64,000 nucleotides of DNA from Bretschneidera sinensis (lineage: Eukaryota; Streptophyta; Magnoliopsida; Brassicales; Akaniaceae), in contig CM043703.1 in NCBI GenBank assembly GCA_023935145.1, positions 23,695,727 to 23,759,726 of the forward strand, written 5' to 3'. Numbering within the stretch: the first letter of the stretch is position 1; each line of letters begins with the position of its first letter. The notes under the pieces were generated by a model. That model saw only the letters and a program-made list of their open reading frames with translations, did no database searches and was not told the DNA's origin. Positions 13,161 through 24,267 of the stretch are shown here, one piece after another. The position numbers and the translations under genes were made by a program.

Positions 13161-13879
13161 ATAAAATTTGAACTATTTTAAGCTAATAGCCCATAAAAAT
13201 AGGACTTTTAAAGGCCCAAGTTGGATAAGGTCGAAAATTTTAACACTTTTACTTATATGTTGGTCTTGTGAACATTAAGAAATAGAGTAACATAAAAGAG
13301 GAAGTGCAAGTGATATTTATAAACGAGAAAGTTCAAGTAGAATTTATAATATATGAATTTAATAAATATCATTAAGACATAAATTATAATTTAAGTTAAA
13401 ATCTTGTAAATTTGAAGTGGGAATTCAATAAATTCATTTAATAAAAAAATATGAATTTAAGATTAATTATAATATAATATTTATAAGATTCGAAATTATA
13501 ATATTAAAATTAATTTATTAAGATATTTATAAATTTGAAGATATTTTAGCTTGTGATTAAAAAAAGATTTTATTATTTTATTAATGTTTTTTTCAAAATA
13601 TACTTTTGTCTATTTTCTCAAAAATAAAAGTTATGTTTTTAAAACATTAAAAAAAATTCTAAAAGAAGTTGGAAATCAATTTAATAGAAAAATAAAATGA
13701 TTTAAAAGTAATAGAAGCTTAGATAAAATTTCCCCAAAAGTGACGTTATTTTTCATGAAGGTAAATTTCTTTTTAAATATAAAAATAGTAGGGGCCAAGA
13801 AAATGGTTTTTTTTTAAAAGAACTAAAATAAAAAAAATATTTTGGTCTTTACTATTATGTATACAATGTTGGGGATACT

Positions 13880-14118
13880 CTCATAATATTGAAAGAAGCT
13901 TTAGTATCGCCAGATGCGGTATTTTGGAGAGGTCATTAATGATGAAATTGATTCACTATTTTCTAACAAGAATCGAAAATTAGTAGATTTACCATCAGGT
14001 TATAAAACCATTGGTTGTAAATGGGTTCTTAGGAAGAAGCTTAAACGGATGGAACAATTGATATGTTTAAAACTAGACTTGTCATAAAAGGCTTTAAACA
14101 AAGAGATGATTTAGTAAT
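13880..14118 (+). pseudogene. Copia A reverse transcriptase, first part
   Basis: The frame reads SPDAVFWREVINDEIDSLF, KLVDLPSGYKTIGCKWVLRK and, after a one-base loss near 14046, DMFKTRLVIKGFKQRDDL. This is the conserved beginning of the Ty1/copia reverse transcriptase region. It stops abruptly at the TIR element beginning at 14119 and resumes at 25675. Confidence 0.88.
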
Positions 14119-15384
14119 GGTGAGCATAGGTCGATTTGAGTCGGGTTAGCTTAAAAAATCAACCCAATCCAATTATATTGGGTTGAGAAAATCATAACCC
14201 AGTCCAACCCATGAACCCATCCAACCTCAATCCAACCCAACCCATTTAAATCAGTTTTGGTCGGTTTGGATCATCGGTTTAGCCCTTTTTTTTTACTTAA
14301 AAATTAATCCAAATATATTACGTATGAAAAAACATTTTACTGCAACTATTTATCATTCATTAGATCCAAAATCAAATTTATACAAGAATTTATTAAATCT
14401 TACAAACTATCATTTACAAATTAAGGACCTTAAATCACTTCACACAAAATGCCAAACAACTTTAGTTTAATACAAACCATATAAAATTAAATAAAAATTA
14501 GATTTTAATGGTGTTTGATCAACCCAATTCTTCAAGACTTGAACACTAGTATATACTTGGTCCAAGAATCTCTATAACCAAATTTCTCAATTCAATAACT
14601 TTTGGAAAGCATATTAAAAGTCCGAAATAAACACTTTCACAAGAACTAAAGGTCCTCTTTTGTGAAGCCCAATACTTTTTTTAGAATATTTTAGATCCCG
14701 AGATTTCACCTCTACGTGTTTTTGGAGTACATGTTCAGGTTTGAGCTTGATTTAATTCATTTTTAGGCTTGTAAAAACTTGGAAATAATAAAAAATGTCT
14801 TGGGGGAAATGTCAAGTTTTTAAAGAGTTCTGGGATACTTAATGGAAGAAAGGAAGATTTGAAGGATAAATGTGCAAATGATGAGGAGTTTTAGTATAAA
14901 TAGGGTGAGAAATTGAGAAACCAACATTTTGTGCTGGAACTCTCTAGAATTGTCGAGAAGGAGAGGAGATAAAGAGAGCAAAGATGAGAAAAAGAAGAAA
15001 ATGAAACAAAAGGGAAGAGAGAAGGAAAAAATAGGATTTTTTTTTTTTTTTTTTTGCAAAATCAAGATAAGAATCTACTCTCCTTTAGTTTCATTTCTTC
15101 GAGCTTGTCTACTAAACTAAAAATTTGATTTGGGGTTTTGAAATTTGAAGCGTTTTGAGAAAAGTTTGAGAAAAAGTTAAGTTTTTGGTTGAAGAAAAAG
15201 GTTTTGTGTTTGGATGTGATTTTGTTGCTTCTAATTTGAGATTTTTGCTTTGAGTAATGTAAAAATTTGATTTAAAGTCTTGGGAAACTTGTATCCTAAA
15301 GGGCTTTGAGGTTTCATAAAGGATTAAAATGGTTTTGAAGGGAAATAGATGATTTTCGTAGTGGAATTTTACTAAAAATCGGGC

Positions 15385-15515
15385 TACCAGTCGACTGGGA
15401 GCTTTCTCTAGTCGAATGTGAGCTTTATTAGGGGTACCAGTCAACTAGTATAGAGTACCCAGTCGACTGCATAAAGTGGCAGAAGCTTCTGGAGCTTTTC
15501 CAGTCGACTGGATCA
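15385..15515. repeat. Cluster of CCAGTCGACTGG-like palindromes in the solo LTR
   Basis: Within about 130 bases there are three copies of CAGTCGACTG (perfect palindrome, central GTCGAC) and two degenerate copies (TAGTCGAATG, CAGTCAACTAG). The same motif recurs in the Sirevirus-like element further right. Confidence 0.85.
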
Positions 15516-16479
15516 AGCTAATTTTTCAAAAAGTTGACTTTTCTCTTTAGTTTTTGAAGGTGAAACTTTTTCAAATTTTTTTTAACGTTTATATATATTG
15601 GAAGTATGATTAAAACTCCTTTGAAAGTGTTAATATTCATGGGATTAAGTATTTTCAAAACCCAAAGTAAATGATTTGAAAAAAAGAATGAAAAAGGGTG
15701 TAGCACCTTAATTTTTTTGATTTTGGGTTTTGTGGGAAGTGCGCACATGATGGTTAAAGTGTTCAAATGCCTTAGGGTTTCTTACGATTCATTAATAATT
15801 CACGATGATGGGAGTTAGGTGCTGTTTCACTTCTAGGTACAAGTGGTGGATATCGTTAAAGGACAAATGAAGTAGTTGAGACTAGTTGTGGAGCACGCAG
15901 CAAGGTAAGTTTTACCTTACTTTTAGTAAGCGTTATAAATATCACAATAAAATAACAATAAAAGTTAAAAGTATATAAATATAGATGACTATGGAAGACA
16001 TCAATATTAATATTATGAGAATTGTATATATATGCAATGATACAAAGGTATAAGAAATAAGTATAGTTATGTCGTGGTGTATTTTGAGGAAAGATGATGA
16101 TATGATTGACTTAGTAAGTGATTAAAGGAAAGTAAAGGCATTAATGTTTAAGTAAGAGATAAATGTGATTATGTCTTAAGGTGCTTGAGAAACAAAATGG
16201 TATTGTGTTGGATTGGGTGTAATTATGTTTGAGAACCAGTGATGTGATTGTTTGATTTCAAGTTTTTGCATCATGAATTGCATTTCATGTGATATATATT
16301 ATTTATTTGATGATTTATAAGAGGAGGAGTGATGGGTGAGGCCAGTAAGTCCTTCCCACAAGGGGATATAGAACCAAATAGAGTTGGACGTGTAGGACCT
16401 CGCTTGGCAAAGGGTGTAGGGGTCCGAAGTTGTATTGTTGAGAAAACATATTGGTAAGTGGGGAGACGTCCCCATTGTT

Positions 16480-16735
16480 ATATGATTTAGTCCAGCGAGA
16501 GGCATCGTGATAAGATTAGCCCAATAAAGGGGTAATAACATATGCTGAGCTAAAACATAATCATACATTACATTGCATTGCATTACACTTCATTTCATTA
16601 ATGATTAATGTATAGATGAGAATTGGCCCATGAGAGGCACCTTTTGTGATTATCCCATTGAGGGGCATGTGATTGGATTAGTCTATTGAGGGACATGTGA
16701 TGTGATAGGCCTGTGAGACATGTGATGTAAATTGA
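16480..16735. repeat. Degenerate short tandem repeats in the solo LTR
   Basis: Units of the type CCCATTGAGGGGCATGTGAT recur with variation (GCCCAATAAAGGGG, CCCATGAGAGGCACC, CTATTGAGGGACATGTGAT, GCCTGTGAGACATGTGAT). They are irregular in length and do not encode a conserved protein. Confidence 0.6.
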
Positions 16736-17594
16736 AAAATATCGAGATGGATGTGGTTCATGATTAATTGATTATATGATTTGTGTATATGGATGAGATT
16801 TGAACTACGAAGAATTTGATAAATTCAGTATATGAGAGTGTTATTGTGAGGATTGTTCCTCAAAGATAAAAATTGAGAAAAAAAGTAAAATGAAGTGTAC
16901 ATCAAAGCTTGTTATTCTTATACTTTGAAAAAGAAAATGAATTATATGATAAGAATAAAACTTATAAAACAACTACTTTTAGTAAGATGTTTACTCACTG
17001 AGCTTTTTAGCTCACCCTTTTATTTTACTAATATTTCAAGGAAGCTTGGAAAGTGTGTATTTGAAGTCGAAAGGAGACCTTAGTAAAGTTCTTGTCCACG
17101 ATATCTTCACCTCTTGAGTCTTTTGGGAGTTTTAAATCTTATGTCTTAGTATAGCATAAAAGTGTATAATTAAGGGAAATTGAGGTAGTCTTTTGTATAG
17201 TGTCTTTTTGTAAAACTTTAAGAATTGAATTGTTGTATCAAAAGATTTCATGCACTTAAAGACGTATATTTGTATAGATTTAATTTGATTGTAAAAGGAT
17301 CTTGTTTGATTTGTATGCTTGGGTTTGACTGCATCATGAGTCAAAGTGCTCAAAGCTAAAAGGTAATGGAGTCGTTCCAAGTAGGGCCCACTTGGGATGC
17401 GTCGTTACATCTTTAAAACGAAAGAGAATTAAAATAAACATACTCCTCACATATTTAAATTATAATTGATATTTTTAATGGAAGTTAGCATATATATAAA
17501 AACACACACAAGAAATATATATTGCAATCTAAACTAACTTATTAAAATATGAATGTAGTCCATCAAATACATACACAAAATATATATTGCAATA

Positions 17595-18786
17595 TGTAAA
17601 CTGAGGTTCAAACCCAAGAGGGGGTGAATTGGGTTTCAAAAACTTTTGCTAATTACTTTGCAAGTTTTTTAAACAGTTAAATACACAAAGCACACAAACA
17701 AATAATATGCTTGGAAGTAAAAGAGTTTAAGGAAGAGAAAATGCAAACTCCGTTTATAGTAGTTTGACAATATCGAATTCCTTTCGACCCTACATCCACT
17801 CTCTTCAAGGAATCTCCTTGAAGTAATCCACTAAAACTTTAGTTGTATAACTTCACAGGTGTTGTACAAACCTTACAACCGATCTCTTCCTCACGAAAGC
17901 TACAATGAAGTGTTTAATCCTATACACTCTAAGAGTTATACCAACTCTTTCCCTTTACAATAAATGAAATTTGTTGTATAATAAATGGTAGAGAAATAGC
18001 AATAAGTGCTTTTACAAATAAACAATATATCTCTTTCAAGAACAAGCTTAATGAATGACTCAACAATAAAGTTTTCAAAGCTTTTTGAGAATTAATGAGC
18101 TATCTTATGAATTGAATCTATTCTCTTCTTTTTTAAATGCTCATTGAAGTGAGTTTATATAATCTTGAATCAATATGAACATTTGACACTGACTTGGTAG
18201 GTTTGGGGTATTAAATTCTCAAGTCTCGCGTCTCAAACGGTCATATTTTTTGAATTACTAGTCGACTGGGTCATTGTACCAGTCGAATTGGTTAAGTGAA
18301 GATTTTTCATTTTTTAGGCTTAGGAATAGTACTAGTCGACTAGGTCAAAGGACCAGTCGATTGGGTGAAATTATCAATCAACTAGGTTCTCAGCACCAAT
18401 CGATTGGAAACTTTTTGTCCTATATCCCAGTCGACTAGTATTGGGACCCAGTCAACTGGGTTTTCCTTCAACCCAGATTTCCTTTTCAAAAACAATTTTT
18501 GACTTCAAAACTTTTTTTGGTTTTGGTTTTGTCAAAATCTTTTGTAAATTGAGCCATAGATCAAGCTATTTAATTGAAACAATAATTGAACATAAGAGAT
18601 TTACAATTGTTTCAATTACCTTAATGCCTATTCTAGATCTTCTGTCTTGTTTTGATGTCTAAATCGCGTTGAGTTCTTGCATCTTGTTTCTATACTGATT
18701 GCTTTTACCATTTAATCACTTAGATAAAACTTTTAGTGCAATTAGAGTAGTGTTTAGTCATTATTAAAATCAAATACGGGTCAACA
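17595..18786 (-). repeat. Sirevirus-like 3' LTR
   Basis: It is a direct repeat of 24268-25403, starting (plus-strand view) TGTAAACTGAGGTTCAAACC and ending ACGGGTCAACA. A TATA box, TTATATAAAC on the minus strand, lies at about 18163-18152, downstream of the palindrome cluster at 18255-18465. The polypurine tract is immediately to the right. Confidence 0.9.
18255..18465. repeat. Palindrome cluster in the Sirevirus-like 3' LTR
   Basis: Eight copies of the CCAGTCGACTGG type occur in about 200 bases (for example TAGTCGACTGGG, CAGTCGATTGGG, CAATCGATTGG, CAGTCAACTGGG). On the minus strand the cluster lies about 100 bases upstream of the TATA box. Confidence 0.88.
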
Positions 18787-19768
18787 ATCTCCCCATTTTT
18801 GATGAAGACAAAACTAAGGAGAGAAAAAACATTTTTAAAAACTAAGTGTTGGTTTTTAGAAAAATTTGGGCAGAGTCTCCTCTGTTTTTTTGATAAAAAC
18901 CAACATTTTAAGCATTCAAATGCAGTTTAAATACAGTTATACCAACCCAACCAAGCAACGCAAGGTAAAATTACATTTTTCAACATATTCGGAGCAAAGC
19001 TTCCTTTAAATTTATGCTCTATTATAAGTTTACATTCAATTTTCTCTTTTTCATTGATTTTTCTCATTCCCCCCCCCCCCCCCTTGACAACAATATAAAA
19101 TGGGGTGTAAACTCAAAAAAATAAGCAAAATAAACATAACGGCTATGAAGATAAGGCAAAAAAAAATTGTGTGCAAAAACTAGGTAGGATTCGGAATTGG
19201 AAAGACTTTTTGAGAAGAATCAGAAGTTTCCACACTAGTATAAGCAGATAAAGCATATAGTCGAGTATGAATAGTTCATCCCAAGAAACCATATATCATA
19301 AAAGTAACATATATATGAGTTAAAGTCTAAAAACATAAACCAATACAAAGATATGGATCCATCTATCTAATAGGAGCTTTTAAGAAGTTGTTTGAGTACA
19401 ATACATGAATGTATATAATGAAAATGAATATTCATGCTAAAATATCTAAGAAATATATGTACATATCAAAAAGGATAAAACAAAATCTCAACGAGTGGGG
19501 GAATCAGAGCTATCTCGAAGAAGATCCTGAAGCTTAACTAAAGAACCCTCTGTGTGCTCCTGGTGCAACTCGAAATCGTCTCTGAGTATGCGAAGGTCGT
19601 AATGCATGTGATCAATTTAAGAACTCAAGATATGGAACCTAGACTACATGGACAGTTGGAGGCTTGAAATAGCTTGTAGAATGTCATCATAGCCAACTTG
19701 ACCAGCACTAGAGCCACCATATTGTGGACTAAGTGCTTGCTCGCCAGTGTCCATAGCAGTGGGAGGAG

Positions 19769-20755
19769 CTACATCACCAGGAACCTTATCGTCTCATTGC
19801 TATTATCCTTATCGATCCGAATGTTCCTCCCAGCCTTAGAGTAAATCATCCTATCTCGGATCGTGCACCCTATCTTCTTCAGATAAGAGACATTGATGAT
19901 GTCTTGGAAGCCGATGTCCTGACGTCTGAGATGGGTAGGGGGACACATAAATGCTAGAGGATCAGGGTGATAAGCATCCCATATGGGATGCACCCGGAGT
20001 CACTCACTTTGCCATTAATCATGTTGGCGTGCAATAAATGGTAGATATTGAAATTGTGTCCTGTTTTGAGACACCAAATCAATACCATATCTATCTTAGA
20101 AAGATAGCTCCGACTCTCGAGTCTCGGGTGGATGGTCTAGCTGACAATGAGATTAAACAGCTATGAGTTGAAAGGTATGTCACTATAGTGATGAAATGTA
20201 GTGGGCTTAAAAATATAGTTAGGGTCGCCCCTAACAATTTGGCACGCCTCATCGTAATCAAAGTTGTCTGGCCATTCATCTAGACTCCACTGGGCCCCTC
20301 CCACAAGGATCCTCAGAATATTGACAAGAAGGTCAGCATTCACCTCGAATTCTATGCCCATGACACTAGTTTTAAACCTAAGAGCCACTCAGTTTAACCA
20401 GGTTGGCATAAAACTGGTGAATTAGGCGAGGGTAAACTTTTTGGTGAATGTTGATAAGTGGTGTCAACTGTATCGCCTCGAAAGTAGGTAAAATGTCAAA
20501 GTTTGCATGATGAATAGAATTTAAATCAACGAATCTACCCGTCATGATCTTTTTGTGGCATATGATAGAGTTATACATGCTCTTAGCTGCAGGGCTCCAA
20601 AAGAGCGAGTCATCGAGCTCAGTCCATGCCTTCTTGCTCGATGAATCAGCTAGCTCCTCCCCCTTAGCATCTGATGCCAAGGACTTCATAAACTGAGGTC
20701 TTGTAGGTGCGTGAGGTCCTCCAATAGTGGTTTTTATGCGTATTCTTTCAGACAT
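19769..20755 (-). pseudogene. Second (3') ORF of the Sirevirus-like element, frameshifted
   Basis: Between RNase H and the 3' LTR, on the minus strand, a coding region starts MSERIRIKTT at 20755 and continues in other frames at 20388 (FKTSVMGIEFEVNADLLVNI) and about 20150-19769. It lies where Sireviruses such as soybean SIRE1 carry their env-like ORF. The visible part instead resembles the widespread 'putative plant transposon protein' type sequence (a region with P/W/YSD-type motifs). I cannot assign a function. No signal peptide or convincing membrane segment is seen. Frameshifts make it a pseudogene. Confidence 0.5.
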
Positions 20756-20954
20756 TTTTGGAAAAAATCGTTTTAGAGAGAGATTTGGCGAAATATAGAG
20801 TTTTCAACCGTTAAAAGTTGAAAAAATGGATGATTTGGGGTATGATTGAAGGTTTTATAAAATTTTTTGAGAGATTTTGGACTGAAAGTTTTTCTAGAGA
20901 GAGAAAGCTTAGATTTTTTCAAAAATTGCGTGAAAACTGAAAAATCTGAAGAGA

Positions 20955-20963
20955 CTATTTATA
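20955..20963 (-). promoter_or_regulatory. TATA box upstream of the second ORF (candidate internal promoter)
   Basis: On the minus strand the sequence reads TCTATAAATAGTC, about 200 bases before the ATG at 20755 and directly downstream of the palindrome cluster at 20970-21262. This repeats the order seen in the LTR: palindromes, then TATA. Promoter activity is an inference. Confidence 0.45.
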
Positions 20964-20969
20964 GAATCA

Positions 20970-21262
20970 TGATACCAGTCGATTGGGTTAGGGTACCAAT
21001 CGAGTGGGTCCTTCATAATTTTGGGATTTTTTGACATACTAGTCAACTAGATCGGGACACAAGTCGACTGGGTAAACTGGTAGAGAGACACCAGTCGACT
21101 GGATGTACCATACTAGTCGAGTAAGTAGGCCACCAAAATTTCAAATTTTGGCTCCAAACAATGTCTTGTAGTACCAGTCGATTGGATGCTTTGTACTAGT
21201 CGACTGGTAAAAAGAGCAATTGGATACCAGTCGATTGGGGTCATGCTACTAGTCCACTCAGT
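20970..21262. repeat. Palindrome cluster between RNase H and the second ORF
   Basis: About ten copies of the CCAGTCGACTGG type lie in 290 bases, including CACCAGTCGACTGG near 21085, TAGTCGACTGGT near 21195 and ACAAGTCGACTGGG near 21060, plus degenerate copies. The intervening sequence is non-coding. Confidence 0.88.
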
Positions 21263-21439
21263 ACTTTAGAAAACTTAAAATTTTGAGCTCTAGCTAGGAA
21301 TTTTAGCATGAAATTATTTATCTATGCCATCTCGAGTGAGAGATATATTAAATAAAAGTTAATACTCATTCACTAGATGTAAAATATGCATATGATGAAT
21401 GTTGATGCAATCAAACATATATTTTATCATATTTTTTCA

Positions 21440-22372
21440 AGCCCATCAATAGTCTAATCTTGCAAAAGTTATCTTCACTTAAGGGTTTTGTAAGAATATC
21501 AGCTATTTGATCTTCTGAAGGAATGAATTCTAGTCTAATATCACCATTTTAAGTATGACCTTTTGGTTCAAGAATGCTGAATAGGGTTTTTGGTTAAGTT
21601 AATAGCACCAGTGTTATCATAATGAATTGGTATATCTTTAAAGTTCATGTCATAGTCTTTTAATTGTTATTTCATCCACAACACTTGTGCACAACAACTT
21701 CCGGCTGCTACATATTCCGCTTCTGCGGTTGATAGTGCAACTGAATTTTATTTCTTAGAAAACCAAGAGGTTAACATTGCACTTAAAAATTGTCATGTTC
21801 CACTAGTGCTTTTTCTATCTAGTCTACAGCCCACAAAATCAACATCTGAATATCCTACAAGCTTAAAACTTGATTTTCTAGAATACCATAAACCTAGGTT
21901 TTGAGTCCCTTGTAGATATCTAAGGATTCTTTTTACTACAATTACATGTGATTCCTTAGGATTAGCTTGAAATCTAGCACACATGCATACACTGAACGTT
22001 ATATCAGGTCTACTTGCAGTTAGATAAAGTAAAGCTCCTATCATGCTTCTATAAGTTTTAGTATCTACACATTTACCTTCTTCATCTAGGTCAAGTTTTG
22101 TAGAAATGCTCATATGAGTGCCAATTGACTTTGAGCTTTCCATCCCAAACCTCTTTAATAGGTCCTTGGTGTACTTTGATTGATTGATGAAGATATCTTC
22201 TTTCATTTGTTTGATTTGAAGTTCAAGAAAGTAGATAAGCTCTCCCATCATACTCATTTCAAATTCACCTTGCATGCACTTAGAAAACTCTTGACAAATA
22301 GATTCATTAGCAGCACCAAATATAATATCATCAACATATATTTGGACTAGTAATGTGTTATTTTTGTGAGTT
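21440..22372 (-). pseudogene. Sirevirus-like reverse transcriptase (second half) and RNase H
   Basis: The minus-strand frame reads LLVQIYVDDIIFGA (catalytic YVDD), FSKCMQGEFEMSMMGELIYF, SKYTKDLLKRFGM, YRSMIGALLYLTASRPD and LVGYSDVDFVGC. It then passes a stop and continues as RNase H (STAEAEYVAAGSCCAQ). The YVDD segment is preceded directly by the gag-type H/R/N-rich repeat rather than by the N-terminal half of reverse transcriptase, so protease, integrase and half of RT have been deleted in frame. Nonsense changes follow near 21787. Confidence 0.9.
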
Positions 22373-22690
22373 CTGTGGTGATAATTTCTAGGATATGCAC
22401 TTGCAGTATTGTGAACATACATATTATTTCTACGATGCACATGATAGTGATTCCTAGGATGTCCACTTTTACCATGTAAGTTATAAGCATACACATTATC
22501 TCTAGTATATGCATGATTATAGTTCCTAGGATGTGTATTTCTAGTATGTGCATTCCTTGAATGATTATTCCTATCATTTGCATTTCTTAAGTGAGTATAC
22601 ATATATGCATGAGTATTTCTAGGATGCTTATCTCTAGTGTATGCATTAGAATTTAAATTTGCATTCTTAGACCTACTAGCATATATTGAA
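22372..22690 (-). repeat. H/R/N-rich degenerate coding repeat
   Basis: Minus-strand translation gives imperfect repeats such as YTRDKHPRNTHA, NAHTRNTHPRNYNHAYTRD and HPRNHYHVHRRNN. At DNA level the unit is roughly 18-30 bases (CCTAGGATGTG, TCTAGTATATGC variants). It belongs to the C-terminal part of the long gag region and is fused to reverse transcriptase by deletion. Confidence 0.75.
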
Positions 22691-22769
22691 GGAGTATTTT
22701 TAATCTTGCTAGAGGTCTTAAAAGTGGAGGCTTCATTCAAACATGTTATATTCATGAACAAAGTCTCTT

Positions 22770-24211
22770 TTGACTTTTACTTCCCAAATGGAGAATAATA
22801 CAAGCCAAATTTTCCTCAATTTAACCTTTGACTAGATAACACTTCATCTAGCTTTTGTTTTCCAAGTATAAGTCTAGATATAATGATATTCAAATATATT
22901 ATTTTCTTCTTCAAAATATCATTTTCATTTTTTAGAAAATTTTGTGAAGAGTTATAAAGCATAGAAGACAGTTTTTCTTTTTCTTCCTGTAAGCCCTCAA
23001 TTTATTCGAAAATATATGAGACTTTCTTCTTGAGAGCCACATTTCTAGAATCAAATTTTGTTAAATTTCCATGCATCTCATTTATAACTTCAATTAACTC
23101 TTCAATACTACTAACAATGTTATTATTAGAAGGGGAAGAAGTTGATACCTCATTCTCATCGTCGATTGCCATTAAGCATAGGTTGGCAATCTCCTCGTAT
23201 CCAACTTCATTTTATGAAGATTCTTCCTCTTCATCATCATTCTATATGGTTGCAATCATGGCCTTCTTTTTTAAGCTCTTATAAGGTTTGCTCATAATTG
23301 GACAATCGGCCTTGATGTGACCAGGCTTCTTGCAACCGTAACACACAAGAGGTTCCCTTTTTGGAGTGGAATCCCTTGTGTAAGGTTTGTTTCTCTTTTT
23401 CAAGAACTTGTGAAACCTTTTGGTGATTAAAGCCATCTCACCATCTTCTTCGATGCTCTCATCCTCTTCTTATTTCTCTTCATCTTTGTTGCTTGTAGAG
23501 GCCTTGAGAGCAATCATATTTTTCTTCTTCTCATCATCATTAAAAACGGGATTCCTTTTCTCCATCTTGTATGTCAATAGTGATACAAGAAGTTTTTTGA
23601 CATAAAGTTTGTCGAGATCTTTGGCCTCTGTGATGGCCGTCTTCTTTGCTTTACAAGTGGATGGTAAACACCGTAAAATCTTCCTTGTTAGTTCAAACTC
23701 CTCAATGTTCCTACCAAGAAGCTTTAAGCCGTTAACAATAGTGGTGAAACATGAGTGCATTTAAGAAATTGTTTCATTAGGGGGCATTTTGAAAGATTCA
23801 TACTCGGACACTACCATATAGATTTTTGACTTTTTTGACTTCGCTAGTGCCCTCATATGTAACTTGCAGTTTGTCCCAAATCTCCTTAGTTGAAACATAT
23901 GCAGAAACTTTGTTATACTCAGAAATATCTCAAGCACAATGTAAAATATTAGTGGCTATACTATTTAGAGACATCATTCTACAATCCTCTTCATTGAACT
24001 CAATTTTGAGTTTAGGCATTGTACGATTGATTTCTCCAATAGTTATTTCCTTTGTAGGAATTCTAGGTCCTTCCTCAATGACTCTTCATAGATTGTAATC
24101 TTGTCATTTGACAAAGATTTTCATTCCATTTTTCCAGTACTTATAATTGGAGCCATTGAACAAAGGAGGCCTAGTATAGGAATTCCCTTCGGTATAGCTA
24201 TTTGATGCCAT
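22770..24211 (-). pseudogene. Sirevirus-like gag
   Basis: From ATG 24211 on the minus strand the protein begins MASNSYTEGNSYTRPPLFNG and continues, across stops, through a copia gag domain (LTRKILRCLP, AITEAKDLDKLYVKKLL) to a CCHC zinc knuckle, CYGCKKPGHIKADC, near 23355-23310. A glutamate/lysine-rich, probably coiled-coil region follows. The long gag with a coiled coil after the knuckle is characteristic of Sireviruses. Several stops show it is dead. Confidence 0.85.
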
Positions 24212-24251
24212 CAGATCAACTCAAGGATTTAAGCTTGAAATTGAGTACGAA

Positions 24252-24263
24252 GCTTTGATACCA
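24252..24263 (-). other. Primer-binding site of the Sirevirus-like element
   Basis: TGGTATCAAAGC on the minus strand, complementary to the 3' end of plant initiator tRNA-Met apart from one base, four bases after the end of the 5' LTR. Confidence 0.88.
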
Positions 24264-24267
24264 ATTA

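Larger units (their letters stand above)
14661..17409 (+). mobile_element. Solo LTR, 2.75 kb, with 5-bp target duplication
   Basis: It begins TGTGAAGCCCAATAC and ends GGGATGCGTCGTTACA, i.e. TG...CA. The flanks are identical: TCTTT at 14656-14660 and TCTTT at 17410-17414, a perfect 5-base target duplication. A TATAAATAG box lies at about 14893, consistent with an LTR promoter in plus orientation, followed by a purine-rich leader. There is no internal retrotransposon region, so this is a solo LTR left by LTR-LTR recombination. The end sequence resembles gypsy-type LTRs of plants, but the lineage is uncertain. ORFs predicted inside it show no conserved domain. Confidence 0.85.

Noticed and set aside
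13780..13800. TAGTAGGGGCC as the possible right end of the hAT-like element starting near 12983
   Set aside because: It is in direct, not inverted, orientation, and no matching target duplication is seen.
19069..19083. Homopolymer C tract as a functional element
   Set aside because: Simple homopolymer, likely slippage or assembly noise.
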